A DNA stretch of 64,000 nucleotides from assembly GCA_965230425.1 (NCBI GenBank), contig CBDDKW010000022.1:1-64000 (forward strand). Reading direction: 5' to 3'. A program made the position numbers and the translations under genes. Position 1 is the first letter of the stretch; each line of letters begins with the position of its first letter. The DNA comes from CBDDKW01 sp965230425 (lineage in GTDB: Bacteria > Pseudomonadota > Gammaproteobacteria > UBA1113). The notes under the pieces were generated by a model that saw only the letters and a program-made list of their open reading frames with translations, ran no database searches and was not told the DNA's origin. This document shows positions 46,072-55,801 of the stretch, in pieces.

Positions 46072-47232
46072 ATGAATGTACATGAATATCAAGCAAAAGA
46101 TTTATTTAAACAATATGGAATACCTGCACCTCGCGGTGAAGTCGTTTCTAATGCCGAAGAAGCAGTTGCCGCGGCAAAGCTGATTGGCAGCGAACGTTGG
46201 GTTGTCAAAGCACAAGTACATGCCGGTGGGCGCGGAAAAGCAGGTGGTGTAAAAATTGTTGCTAATATTGAAGATGTTAAGCGTGCAGTACAAGATATGA
46301 TCGGTACCCGTTTGGTAACCTACCAAACAGATGAGCATGGTCAGCCAGTGAACCAAGTCTTGATTGAAGAACCTTCTGATATTGCGCGCGAATTATACCT
46401 AGGTGCAGTTGTGGACCGTGCGCAGCAACGTGTGGTCTTCATGGCTTCAACAGAAGGCGGTGTCGAAATTGAAAAAGTTGCTGAAGAGCAGCCTGAAAAG
46501 ATTTTGACGATTAGTGTTGACCCGATTGTTGGTGTTCAACCTTATCAGTGTCGTGAATTAGCCTTTGGTTTAGGTTTAAATAAAGATCAAATTAAGCAAT
46601 TTACTAAAATCCTTTTAGGACTTGGTAAAATGTTTGAAGAGTGCGATTTAAGTTTGTTAGAAGTGAATCCACTCGTGGTAACAGGCGGTGGCGATTTAGT
46701 TTGTCTCGATGGTAAAATCAACTTAGATGATAATGCCATGTACCGTCATCCTGCCTTACGTGCGTTACGTGATATGACGCAAGAAGATGAACGTGAAAAC
46801 CGTGCCCATGATTGGGAATTAAACTATATTGCTCTAGATGGCGATATTGGTTGTATGGTGAATGGTGCTGGTTTAGCTATGGCGACCATGGATTTAATTA
46901 AACTACATGGCGGTAATCCTGCAAACTTCTTAGACGTAGGTGGTGGCGCTACAAAAGAACGCGTAACCGAAGCATTTAAAATTATTCTATCTGATAGCAA
47001 CGTAAAAGGTATTTTAGTCAACATCTTTGGTGGTATCGTCCGCTGTGACATGATTGCCGAGGGTATTATGGGTGCTGTGGCTGAAGTTGGGATCAGCTTA
47101 CCCGTGGTTGTACGTTTAGAAGGTAATAATGCAGATATTGCTAGTAAAATGTTAGAAGATAGTGGTTTAAATATTATTGCTGCTGATGGTTTTGATAATG
47201 CTGCGAAGCAAATTGTTGATGCAGTTAAGTGA
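46072..47232 (+). CDS. sucC: Succinyl-CoA synthetase (ADP-forming) beta subunit
   Basis: The beta subunit carries the ATP-grasp fold and takes part in converting succinyl-CoA to succinate with ATP or GTP formation. The 386-residue protein begins MNVHEYQAKDLFKQYG and has KAQVHAGGRGKAGGVK, LEVNPLVV, GGGATKERV and NIFGGIVRCDMIAEG. I chose the ATG at 46072 over the GTG at 46060 because it gives the family N-terminus and GGA lies at suitable distance. sucD follows 11 bases later. Confidence 0.96.
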   Translation: MNVHEYQAKDLFKQYGIPAPRGEVVSNAEEAVAAAKLIGSERWVVKAQVHAGGRGKAGGVKIVANIEDVKRAVQDMIGTRLVTYQTDEHGQPVNQVLIEEPSDIARELYLGAVVDRAQQRVVFMASTEGGVEIEKVAEEQPEKILTISVDPIVGVQPYQCRELAFGLGLNKDQIKQFTKILLGLGKMFEECDLSLLEVNPLVVTGGGDLVCLDGKINLDDNAMYRHPALRALRDMTQEDERENRAHDWELNYIALDGDIGCMVNGAGLAMATMDLIKLHGGNPANFLDVGGGATKERVTEAFKIILSDSNVKGILVNIFGGIVRCDMIAEGIMGAVAEVGISLPVVVRLEGNNADIASKMLEDSGLNIIAADGFDNAAKQIVDAVK

Positions 47233-47243
47233 GGAAGAATTAA

Positions 47244-48131
47244 ATGAGTATATTAATTAATAAAGACACAAAAGTAATTTGTCAAGGGTTTACTGGTAAT
47301 CAAGGCACCATGCATTCTCAACATGCCTTAGACTATGGTACTAAGATGGTCGGCGGCGTTACTCCAGGTAAAGGTGGTCAAGAACATCTAGGCTTACCTG
47401 TTTTTGATACAGTGAAAGAGGCGGTTGCTGAAACCGGTGCAGATGCTACCGTTATTTACGTACCGGCACCATTTTGTAAAGATTCTGTCATTGAAGCTGC
47501 AGATGCTGGCATTAAATTAATTGTATGTATTACTGAAGGTATACCTACACTGGATATGTTAGATGTTAAAGCCTATATGCAAGCAAACACGGATGGTGCT
47601 GTATTGATTGGACCTAACTGCCCAGGTGTGATTACCCCAGGTGAATGTAAAATCGGTATTATGCCAGGCCACATTCATAAAGCAGGTCGTGTGGGTATTG
47701 TTTCCCGCTCTGGTACTTTGACCTATGAGGCGGTCAATCAGACAACAGCACTGGGTTTTGGTCAGAGTTCTTGTGTTGGTATTGGTGGCGATCCTATTCC
47801 TGGTACCACTTTCATTGATGTTTTAGCTTTATTCCAAGAAGATCCACAGACAGAAGCCATTGTCATGGTTGGTGAGATTGGTGGTAGTGCTGAGGAAGAA
47901 GCGGCTGAGTTCATTAAAGATAATGTCACCAAACCCGTGGTTTCTTATATTGCTGGCGTTACCGCGCCTCCAGGCAAGCGTATGGGCCATGCGGGTGCGA
48001 TTATTGCCGGTGGTAAGGGTACCGCAGCGGAGAAATTCGCCAGTCTAGAAGCAGCCGGTGTGCATACCGTTCGTTCACCAGCCGCTATTGGCCATGCAGT
48101 TGCTGAAGCTACCGGCTGGGAGACCGTGTAG
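47244..48131 (+). CDS. sucD: Succinyl-CoA synthetase alpha subunit
   Basis: The alpha subunit binds CoA and carries the phosphorylated histidine. The 295-residue protein has CQGFTGNQGTMHSQ and KMVGGVTPGKGG in the CoA-binding fold, GPNCPGVITPGECKIG, and the active-site segment RMGHAGAIIAGGKGTA with the phosphohistidine. GAGGAAGAA precedes the ATG at 47244. It ends the sdhCDAB-sucABCD series and is followed by a 14-bp hairpin. Confidence 0.97.
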   Translation: MSILINKDTKVICQGFTGNQGTMHSQHALDYGTKMVGGVTPGKGGQEHLGLPVFDTVKEAVAETGADATVIYVPAPFCKDSVIEAADAGIKLIVCITEGIPTLDMLDVKAYMQANTDGAVLIGPNCPGVITPGECKIGIMPGHIHKAGRVGIVSRSGTLTYEAVNQTTALGFGQSSCVGIGGDPIPGTTFIDVLALFQEDPQTEAIVMVGEIGGSAEEEAAEFIKDNVTKPVVSYIAGVTAPPGKRMGHAGAIIAGGKGTAAEKFASLEAAGVHTVRSPAAIGHAVAEATGWETV

Positions 48132-48163
48132 TAATAAAGCTTGAACGGGATAGTGATTAATCA

Positions 48164-48193
48164 AGCCTCGGCTACATAGATGTAGCCGAGGCT
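48164..48193. repeat. Perfect 14-bp hairpin after sucD
   Basis: AGCCTCGGCTACAT and ATGTAGCCGAGGCT are exact reverse complements with a 2-base loop. No U-tract follows, so it is not a classical terminator. Its core GGCTACAT...ATGTAGCC is shared with the inner hairpin of the cruciform element at 38154-38169. Confidence 0.7.
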
Positions 48194-48367
48194 GAGTTAA
48201 CTAACCTGTTGAAACTTACTAGCCATATTTTTTGCACAATCATTAATATTCCGTTAATATTTCTTTGTTATGTTCCATGTACCAGTAGAGCTATAAATAC
48301 CTAAGAACATCAGCTGCGCAAATAAAATACAATAATAACGCGGTTGTACAGAAAAGATGATAATTTT

Positions 48368-51169
48368 ATGTCAAACCACATAGACATTGATGAGATTGTT
48401 AACGCTTTCGTTAGTTCAACTAATGACCATGTCCGGTTGGTTGGTGCGCGCCTAGAGCTTGAACGCCAGCGTATAGATGAACGCTTTGACATGAGTATTA
48501 ATGATACTCACGAAACCACTGTTAGCGTAGTTAGTGAGAGGCAGAAAAGGGAGCAAGCTGATAGGCTTGCTAATGCGGCCGAAGAGAAAAAGAAGAAAGA
48601 ACAAGCAGATAAAATTGCTGCAATGGCTGTGGTGTTAGATCAACATTTACAGCAATTTTTACAAGTTAATAATCCGAGTTCGCTAACATTCATAGAACGT
48701 GAGTATTTATTATTTTTAAAACTGTATTTATATACCCTTGTCGATGAGAAAAGTAGCAAGTTACGTGAGTTAAGACGAGACTTGGGTGTACTTCAAGCTT
48801 TTATGCACTATAGTGCTGACAGGCGTGTCAGTGATACAGACACACGTAGACAGCCGCGACGGCCCACAAAAATCATTACTTATACTGAAAAAGAGTTTGA
48901 TGATCTAGGTGAAAAATTAGCTGAGCTTGATTATTCTAGGCCAGTTATTAACGCTGTGATGAAGCTGGCTAAGGATTGTATTCACGATGTTTTAAGCGTT
49001 TGCTACACCGCAACAAATAATAACGACAGTATTGCTGACGATAATGCGCAATCAGAGTTAATTCATTATATACTTAATCGCCTGCGTAGCCATGAGCGTA
49101 TAAAAGCATCTGATATAGAAAAATGTGCTAATCATGAGATACGTGAGTTATTAAATAAATATAATCAAAATTATGATCGACAACAGCAGGCTTATGTTGA
49201 TTCCGCATTACTAACATTAGATGCCGCATTAGGTAAGCCAGTTACTCATCTATGGCAGCAGCCAAAATTCAAACAAAAAACTAAGGATATGCTGCTAGCA
49301 CCATTAGAAATAAAAATTAATGAGAATTTATTACACCTGTTTCAAATCATTAAAACGACTCACGGAACAACCGAATTAGAACAGTTGAGTCATGAATTGA
49401 CAAAAGGTAGTATGCGTGACCGCTTACCCGCAGATAAATTTTTCTTCATATTTAGCTCAATGCGAGTTGCCATTAAGCATTTAGCAGACGATAAATTTGA
49501 TATGTCTGGTAATGGGGTAGATAACTTCAATAAATATGAATACTTCCTACTGCCAGCCTATGAAGCACTCAATCGTACGGTTGAAGATTTTAATTTACCT
49601 TACCGGATCCGCAAAAAAGAAAATAAACTTGTTGAGCGCGAAGATGTATCATTTAGCAAATTACATAAACGGCGTTTAAGGAATATATTTAAAAGGTTTG
49701 GACAGTTTTCAGAAATACTTGTAGCCGTCTCTGCTGCGGCAACCATTGCTGCAGCTTTTTCGGGGCCGCTAATGTTTGTTGTCTTTATCGGTATGCTACT
49801 GTTCGAATATTTTCTTGTTTATAGAAATACAGTTGGTTTTACTTTTAACCATTTGTTTACTAAAAAAGCAGGTGATTCTAATAGTCCTGCTGTTAAAATT
49901 CTTAAGACTATTGCCATAGTTGCTGCTATATTTTTTGGTACCGTGCTGGCAACAGTTGGATTTTTGGCTATGTTGGGGCTGTTCCCCTTTTATATTTTAC
50001 CTGCGATCACGATTCCCTTCAGTGTGTTAGTCAATGCTTGCTTCTTATATTATTGTTTACACCGATTAATCACTGGTAACGTCGGACATAAGATAAATGA
50101 ATTTTTCAAGCGACATTTTTCCTTGCCAAAATCAAAAAAGGTTAGTTTTTCCACCGTGCTAGCATGGGCGGGCAAGGTGTTAGTATTGGTTTTAGCAACC
50201 GTACTTGCTGCGGTTGTCAGTATTGCCGTTTACAAAATATGGTCCGCCTCTGTGGCGAGTTTTCCTAGGATGTATCGACATGCAGCTAGTTGGTGTATTG
50301 CTATCACAGCAGGCTTACAAACCATTTATAACTTCGATTTCTTTTTGCGTACATCAGAATTTATTATCAGTGGTGCTAGTAATCTTTTTGAACGTATAAC
50401 CAGTTACATACAGAATCCCAGCAGTGCAAAGCAAGATGCTACTGATATAGTAAAATCTGACTTGCTAGGTGGTTTTATGCGTCGGCTTGTATCTTTTACC
50501 TCCGTTGTTTTAGGTGTTGATGTGCTGATGAACCTCAATACGTATGACTATCGCTACAAACCGGGTAATGCAAGGTTCGGTAATTGGTGGCAAAAAGTTA
50601 AATTTAAATTTTATTCAGCGGTAGAAAATGAATTAGCAACATTTTCGCAAAGCACAATTAAGTCACCTATGCTATCTGAAAGACCTGTCCGTTCGGATTT
50701 TGAACGAACACCTGCACCTGGCTGCGGCAGGAGAGGGCGCTCTAATAGCCAGTCTCAATATACAATCACGCCACTATATACTTCACAGACTTGGTCAGCA
50801 CCAAGTCCTACAAGTGATGGCACAGGCAGTGAGAGGCTGGATGATAGCTTTGGTAAAAGACGTTTGGACTTTACACCAGCATTAGATACTGATACTCGAT
50901 TGCAAATGAAAAGGCATAGCCCAGTTACACAATCTGGAATGAGGAGTGGCTCTGGTGGAAGACGGGGTAATCGTTTCTTTTCTATGCCTGTAGTCAGCTC
51001 AGAGGAAACGACGGAAATGTCTATAACTGCTTCAGCATTGCAAGTCTCACCTGCTGCTGCTGATAGTGGATTCCAAAGTTTTGTGAATGAAAATGGTCTA
51101 CCACCACCTATGGATAGTCCAGTAAAACCCAGTGGTCAGTCCGCTGGCATGCGTAGAGGTAGTCCATAA
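48368..51169 (+). CDS. Large multi-domain membrane protein of unknown function (933 residues)
   Basis: I recognise no family. The first 400 or so residues are soluble and helical, with a Lys/Glu/Ala coiled coil near 50-85 (SERQKREQADRLANAAEEKK). A membrane region with about six helices follows (about 445-660, for example LMFVVFIGMLLFEYFLVY and VLVLVLATVLAAVVSIAV). The C-terminal 200 residues are disordered, Ser/Arg/Pro-rich. The ATG at 48368 (MSNHIDIDEIVNAF) is preferred to the TTG at 48344. It resembles the 870-residue protein in plan (soluble end, membrane block, polar tail), but I see no clear sequence homology. It is convergent with the 463-residue protein. Confidence 0.6.
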   Translation: MSNHIDIDEIVNAFVSSTNDHVRLVGARLELERQRIDERFDMSINDTHETTVSVVSERQKREQADRLANAAEEKKKKEQADKIAAMAVVLDQHLQQFLQVNNPSSLTFIEREYLLFLKLYLYTLVDEKSSKLRELRRDLGVLQAFMHYSADRRVSDTDTRRQPRRPTKIITYTEKEFDDLGEKLAELDYSRPVINAVMKLAKDCIHDVLSVCYTATNNNDSIADDNAQSELIHYILNRLRSHERIKASDIEKCANHEIRELLNKYNQNYDRQQQAYVDSALLTLDAALGKPVTHLWQQPKFKQKTKDMLLAPLEIKINENLLHLFQIIKTTHGTTELEQLSHELTKGSMRDRLPADKFFFIFSSMRVAIKHLADDKFDMSGNGVDNFNKYEYFLLPAYEALNRTVEDFNLPYRIRKKENKLVEREDVSFSKLHKRRLRNIFKRFGQFSEILVAVSAAATIAAAFSGPLMFVVFIGMLLFEYFLVYRNTVGFTFNHLFTKKAGDSNSPAVKILKTIAIVAAIFFGTVLATVGFLAMLGLFPFYILPAITIPFSVLVNACFLYYCLHRLITGNVGHKINEFFKRHFSLPKSKKVSFSTVLAWAGKVLVLVLATVLAAVVSIAVYKIWSASVASFPRMYRHAASWCIAITAGLQTIYNFDFFLRTSEFIISGASNLFERITSYIQNPSSAKQDATDIVKSDLLGGFMRRLVSFTSVVLGVDVLMNLNTYDYRYKPGNARFGNWWQKVKFKFYSAVENELATFSQSTIKSPMLSERPVRSDFERTPAPGCGRRGRSNSQSQYTITPLYTSQTWSAPSPTSDGTGSERLDDSFGKRRLDFTPALDTDTRLQMKRHSPVTQSGMRSGSGGRRGNRFFSMPVVSSEETTEMSITASALQVSPAAADSGFQSFVNENGLPPPMDSPVKPSGQSAGMRRGSP

Positions 51170-51204
51170 GGTTAGTTGTTTACAGTGTTTGGTGACTGCA
51201 TTAC

Positions 51205-52596
51205 TTAGCTAGGTGTGCGCACAAGTGGGCGTCTGATTTCTCTTGTACTATTATGTGTTGCATTCGTTTCCAAGGGCGCAGCCTCTGTTCTTCTTCTTCT
51301 TTTACGATTTCTTACAAATTCAGCCCATTGCTGCTCTTCAAGGCGCTTTGACTTCCTAGTTCCTTGAGTAGTAGATTGTTGTTCTACTTGAGCTGTTTTC
51401 TCAGTTCCTCTCTTACTTATTCTCGTGCTAGATGTAGCTCTAGTACCAGGATCTGCCGCGGGAGTTGTTGTCTTTCTAACATGATCCTGTTCAGTTAACT
51501 TTGCTAAAATATTACTTGTTTGCACAGCACGAGTGATTACAGGCTGATGTATACGTTGGCTTCCTGTGCACTTTAAGGGTTGCTCAGTAGTTGCGAGTGT
51601 AGCCGATGGCAATGGTGGGGTAGAAGAATCTTTTTGCGCATCTGTCCCCGGTAATGGTGGAGTAATCTGTCTCTCTTGAACATCTGCTGCCGTTAGAGGT
51701 GGAGTGGAGCAGCCATCAGTTGATGGTAATGGCAGGGTAGGGGTTCGCTTTAGCATTGAGGCTGCGTTGACTTCAGCATTATAGTCGCTGATTATCTTAT
51801 TAGTTTTTTCTAAAATTTTGTGTAATTGCAATCTATGAATTGAAGTTAATTCATAATATTTAATGAATCCTGATGCATATGCACGATAGTCTGCAGGTAT
51901 TTTTTGCAAGTCTGTGCAGCATTTTGCTGCTTGATGTAATTTTTTTTGTCTTGCTTCAGGCAAAAGGCGAACGAGTGCTAAATCTTGTTGCACTGGAGTA
52001 TCATTGTTTGAGTCTTGAGCATGAATTTTTTCAGTACGGCTTTGCTTCTCAAATGCAGTGATGATATCTGCGGTAGTAAAGTGTTTACTGTAAGTGTCTC
52101 TGGCACTCTGCGGTTTAGTTAAATCAACTTTAATAGCTGAAATTATTGAATCTAAGTTGATAGTTGTTACCCCTAAAGCTACGGCGATATTGAGCATCCA
52201 AGAGGGAAGATTGCTTGGTGAATTACAGATTTTTTCATATTTTTGATAATTTTTGATCAGTTTTTGCAGGCTCTTGTTATCAATTGGTTTTGTTGATGCA
52301 CTATGGGTTGCTGTAGCGGCAAGAACTTTTTTTGCAATGCTATAGTAGCTGCTCATAATAGTTGTTAAGTTAGCTTTTAGTCGTTTTTGGCGTAGGTATA
52401 ATTGTGTTGTTTTCTCATCGTGTACGAGTTTATTTTTTAACTGTGTGTCTGATAATTCATCTGTTGTGGATAGTTGCGCTTGAATTGCCTGTAATTCACG
52501 ATCTAATTCCATAGCGAGTGGTTTGAAGAGGTTAAGGCATTGCTGTTGGACATCGGTTAAGTTTTGCGATAGTTGCTCGTTATTGGGATTGGTCAC
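51205..52596 (-). CDS. Unknown helical protein with Pro-rich repeats and a basic, nuclear-signal-like C-terminus
   Basis: I recognise no family. The 463-residue protein has a helical N-terminal 270 residues (for example QQCLNLFKPLAMELDRELQ, HKILEKTNKIISDYNAEV). A Pro/Thr-rich linker with four PPL/LPLP-type repeats follows (about 285-335, TPPLPGTDAQ, STPPLPSATL), then a basic tail containing KSKRLEEQQW and RNRKRRRRTEAA (about 413-439). The two clusters, about 12 residues apart, would read as a bipartite nuclear localisation signal in a eukaryotic cell. There is no signal peptide or membrane helix. It is convergent with the 933-residue protein gene. Confidence 0.6.
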   Translation of the reverse strand: MTNPNNEQLSQNLTDVQQQCLNLFKPLAMELDRELQAIQAQLSTTDELSDTQLKNKLVHDEKTTQLYLRQKRLKANLTTIMSSYYSIAKKVLAATATHSASTKPIDNKSLQKLIKNYQKYEKICNSPSNLPSWMLNIAVALGVTTINLDSIISAIKVDLTKPQSARDTYSKHFTTADIITAFEKQSRTEKIHAQDSNNDTPVQQDLALVRLLPEARQKKLHQAAKCCTDLQKIPADYRAYASGFIKYYELTSIHRLQLHKILEKTNKIISDYNAEVNAASMLKRTPTLPLPSTDGCSTPPLTAADVQERQITPPLPGTDAQKDSSTPPLPSATLATTEQPLKCTGSQRIHQPVITRAVQTSNILAKLTEQDHVRKTTTPAADPGTRATSSTRISKRGTEKTAQVEQQSTTQGTRKSKRLEEQQWAEFVRNRKRRRRTEAAPLETNATHNSTREIRRPLVRTPS

Positions 52597-52721
52597 AATT
52601 AGGTCCTTAGTGCTTAGTTTATTATTGTTATTACCTGCGTTGGTTCACTTAGGTCATACTAGGTCGCAGCAGTCTATCATTTCTAGGGCTGGAAGATCAA
52701 GAATTGCTCAGGCCAGAGGAG

Positions 52722-53627
52722 TCAAGTCTTGTGACTTCTGCGAGCGAGATTGACCTTAGAGCGAGGGGGATGAGTTAAATAGCTGCAAATATAGGCTCCT
52801 GTGGAAATCAACTTATCTAAGTTAACACCAGTATCAATATTCATACCTTTTAGCATATAAATCACATCTTCAGTGGCAACATTACCTGAGGCGCCTTTGG
52901 CATAAGGACAGCCACCTAATCCAGCTACTGAACAGTCAATACTACGAATACCTTGGCTAAGTGCTACATAAATATTTGCCAATGCTTGGCCATAGGTATC
53001 ATGAAAATGTACAGCCAATTGTTCTGGAGAAATAACTTTTGTCACAGCATCAATGAGTGGGGCTACAGTACCAGGGGTGCCTATGCCAATGGTGTCGCCC
53101 AATGACACTTCATAACAACCTAGGTCAAGTAATTGCTGGGCCAGTTCAGTGACTCTGTTGATATCAATCTTGCCTTCGTAGGGACAGCCTAAACAGCAAG
53201 AAATATAACCACGTATTCTCAATTGTGCCTGTTGTGCTGTGGGTATGAGCTTAGCAAAACGTTTTAAGCTCTCAGATATACTACAGTTAATATTTTTTTT
53301 CGCGAAGGTTTCTGAGGCTGCGGTAAAAATACCAATTTCATTAATAGGTGTATGTAATGCCTCTTCAAGACCGGTTTCATTGGGTACCAGGGCGGCATAA
53401 CATACATCAGCTTGTATCTTTAGGCCTTGCATGAGTTCGGTGTGATCTGCCATTTGTGGCACCCAATCTGGTGAGACAAAGCTGGTGGTTTCAATATGCT
53501 TTAAGCCGGCTTCAGCGAGTTGTTGAATTAATTCAATTTTTACTTGCGTGGGCAAGATCACAGATTCATTTTGTAAGCCATCGCGAGGTCCGACTTCGAC
53601 AATTTTAATTGGCTGTGAAACATCCAT
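52722..53627 (-). CDS. mvaB: Hydroxymethylglutaryl-CoA lyase
   Basis: Last step of leucine catabolism: HMG-CoA is cleaved to acetoacetate and acetyl-CoA. The 301-residue protein has the HMGL-like TIM barrel with EVGPRDGLQNE at the N-terminus, HFHDTYGQALANI, and the catalytic-cysteine loop GLGGCPYAKGASGNVATEDV. AAGGAA precedes the ATG at 53627. It lies downstream of mccA and, with a gap of 163 bp, is probably the end of the leucine-degradation operon. Confidence 0.95.
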   Translation of the reverse strand: MDVSQPIKIVEVGPRDGLQNESVILPTQVKIELIQQLAEAGLKHIETTSFVSPDWVPQMADHTELMQGLKIQADVCYAALVPNETGLEEALHTPINEIGIFTAASETFAKKNINCSISESLKRFAKLIPTAQQAQLRIRGYISCCLGCPYEGKIDINRVTELAQQLLDLGCYEVSLGDTIGIGTPGTVAPLIDAVTKVISPEQLAVHFHDTYGQALANIYVALSQGIRSIDCSVAGLGGCPYAKGASGNVATEDVIYMLKGMNIDTGVNLDKLISTGAYICSYLTHPPRSKVNLARRSHKT

Positions 53628-53790
53628 ATGTATTTCCTTTGCAAGTTACTCTCAATATGAGTTGAAGCATTCATCTATAAGCAATCCTAAATAACCACGG
53701 AAACTTGTAATGTTTCCTGTTCAGCATACCTGCGCGAACTCAATCATCAACTTCACTGCATAAGCAATAGATTCTACCGCTTTATGGTAG

Positions 53791-55785
53791 CTAAGTCGCT
53801 GGTTCAAATAATACTAGCTCGGTACCTTCATCCACCATGTCACCAATATTAAACAATATATCAGTGACCGTGCCATCACAAGGGGCATAAAGTGTATGTT
53901 CCATTTTCATGGCTTCGATGGTGAGGATGGGCTCAGCTTGTTTAACTTGAGCGCCAGTTTGGCTAGTGATTGCAACAATAGTGCCAGGCATAGGAGCAAT
54001 AAATTGTGCTGTATCTGCCTCATCTTCCGTTAGCGTATCAATGGTGCGTTGTTGCAGGCATTGATAAAAATCATTCCCAAGGATGTACAATCGATTATTA
54101 TGTTCAATAACGGTTGCTTGGTAGCGGCTGCCATTAATCGAGGCAATTAAGTTTTGTTGCTGCAATTCACCTAATACCGCATATTGTTTATCTGCTAGGG
54201 TGATGCAATAGCCAGGTTGCCTTGGCTTAATTGTCAATGTATGTTGATGCTGCGCACCTGTGAAATCCAAGCTCAGCGGTGTATGGTGATTGAGTCGCCA
54301 ATTATCATGAATATGCCAAGGTGAATTAGCTTCTGCACTAGTCTGTGCTTTGTGCTTGTGTTGCTGTTGGCGTTGTAGCAAGGTATATAAGCATCCTATC
54401 AGTAATGCAATATCATTATCCTGTTCTAATTGTTGGATTAAGCTTGCTTGCTGGTGATCAATAAATTGGGTGCTGATTTCGGCCTGTGTGTAAGCCGGAA
54501 GTTGGATCAGTGTTGCTAAATAATGGATATTGGTTGTGACACCCACCAAGTGATAATCCCATAGTGCCTGTTGTAGCTTGGCAATAGCGGTTTCTCTATC
54601 TTGCTCCCAGACAATAAGTTTAGCAATCATGGGATCGTAATAGGGCGTTATGGTATTGCCTTCACTAATGCCAGTATCGATACGTAAATTATCACTGGGT
54701 TCAGGGGTTGCTAAATAAGTAATATTACCTGTGCAAGGGAGAAAATCATTTAAAGGATCTTCGGCGTAAATACGTACTTCGATGGCATGACCCTGACAGT
54801 GGATATCTGCTTGCTGGCGCGGTAGTGGTTCACCGTTAGCAATCTGTAACTGCCAAGCAACGAGATCAACGCCAGTAATCAGTTCCGTCACGGGGTGTTC
54901 TACTTGCAGGCGAGTATTCATTTCCATAAAGTAGAATTGTCCATCATCATTCAAGAGAAATTCCACGGTACCAGCGCCACGATAATCAATAGCTTTTGCG
55001 GCATTAATAGCTGCTGTACCCATTTGTTCACGTAATTTTGCGCTGAAATTCGTAGCGGGTGCTTCTTCGACAATTTTTTGGTGGCGGCGTTGAATCGAAC
55101 AGTCACGTTCAAATAAGTGGATGGCATTACCATGATTATCGGCAAAGACTTGGATCTCAATATGACGTGGATTTGTTAAATACTTTTCAATTAACATGGT
55201 ATCGTCAGCAAAACTTGCCAAAGCTTCCCGTTGTGCGCTAGCTAGAGCCGCAGCAAATTCTTTAGCATGATTAACAATACGCATGCCCTTACCACCGCCG
55301 CCGCTGGCTGCTTTAATCAGTACGGGGAAGCCGATCGCCTCGGCTTCAGCAAGTAATTTGTCGGGTGATTGGTCTTCGCCATGATAACCTGGTAATAAGG
55401 GTACTTGCGCCTCGTGCATAATTTTCTTGGCTTGGCTTTTATTACCCATGGCAGCAATTGCCTCTGTAGTGGGCCCAATAAAAACGATGTTATGTTTAGC
55501 ACATAGAGCAGCAAATGCGGCATTTTCAGAGAGAAAGCCATAACCCGGATGAATGGCATCAACATTTACTTGTCGAGCAATGTCAATGATGGTGTGTTGT
55601 TGTAAGTAACTTTCTTGACTGGGAGCCGGGCCAACGCAGTAAGCTTCATCTGCCATTTGTACATGTAAAGCTTGGCTATCAGCTACAGAATAGATAGCAA
55701 CTGTTTGGATCCCCAATGACTGGGCAGTGCGCATAATGCGACAAGCAATTTCGCCTCGATTAGCAATGAGTATTTTTTTAAACAT
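53791..55785 (-). CDS. mccA: Methylcrotonyl-CoA carboxylase, biotin-containing alpha subunit
   Basis: This carries biotin carboxylase and biotin-carrier functions for carboxylation of 3-methylcrotonyl-CoA. The 664-residue protein has a biotin carboxylase N-terminus (KILIANRGEIACRIMRTA), an ATP-grasp glycine loop (KAASGGGGKGMRIV), the FMEMNTRLQVEHPVTE motif, and a C-terminal biotinyl domain with EAMKMEH, where K627 is biotinylated. GAGGGAA precedes the ATG. Its partner is the beta subunit encoded two genes upstream. Confidence 0.94.
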   Translation of the reverse strand: MFKKILIANRGEIACRIMRTAQSLGIQTVAIYSVADSQALHVQMADEAYCVGPAPSQESYLQQHTIIDIARQVNVDAIHPGYGFLSENAAFAALCAKHNIVFIGPTTEAIAAMGNKSQAKKIMHEAQVPLLPGYHGEDQSPDKLLAEAEAIGFPVLIKAASGGGGKGMRIVNHAKEFAAALASAQREALASFADDTMLIEKYLTNPRHIEIQVFADNHGNAIHLFERDCSIQRRHQKIVEEAPATNFSAKLREQMGTAAINAAKAIDYRGAGTVEFLLNDDGQFYFMEMNTRLQVEHPVTELITGVDLVAWQLQIANGEPLPRQQADIHCQGHAIEVRIYAEDPLNDFLPCTGNITYLATPEPSDNLRIDTGISEGNTITPYYDPMIAKLIVWEQDRETAIAKLQQALWDYHLVGVTTNIHYLATLIQLPAYTQAEISTQFIDHQQASLIQQLEQDNDIALLIGCLYTLLQRQQQHKHKAQTSAEANSPWHIHDNWRLNHHTPLSLDFTGAQHQHTLTIKPRQPGYCITLADKQYAVLGELQQQNLIASINGSRYQATVIEHNNRLYILGNDFYQCLQQRTIDTLTEDEADTAQFIAPMPGTIVAITSQTGAQVKQAEPILTIEAMKMEHTLYAPCDGTVTDILFNIGDMVDEGTELVLFEPAT

Positions 55786-55801
55786 TGATTTCCCTCAATT
55801 G

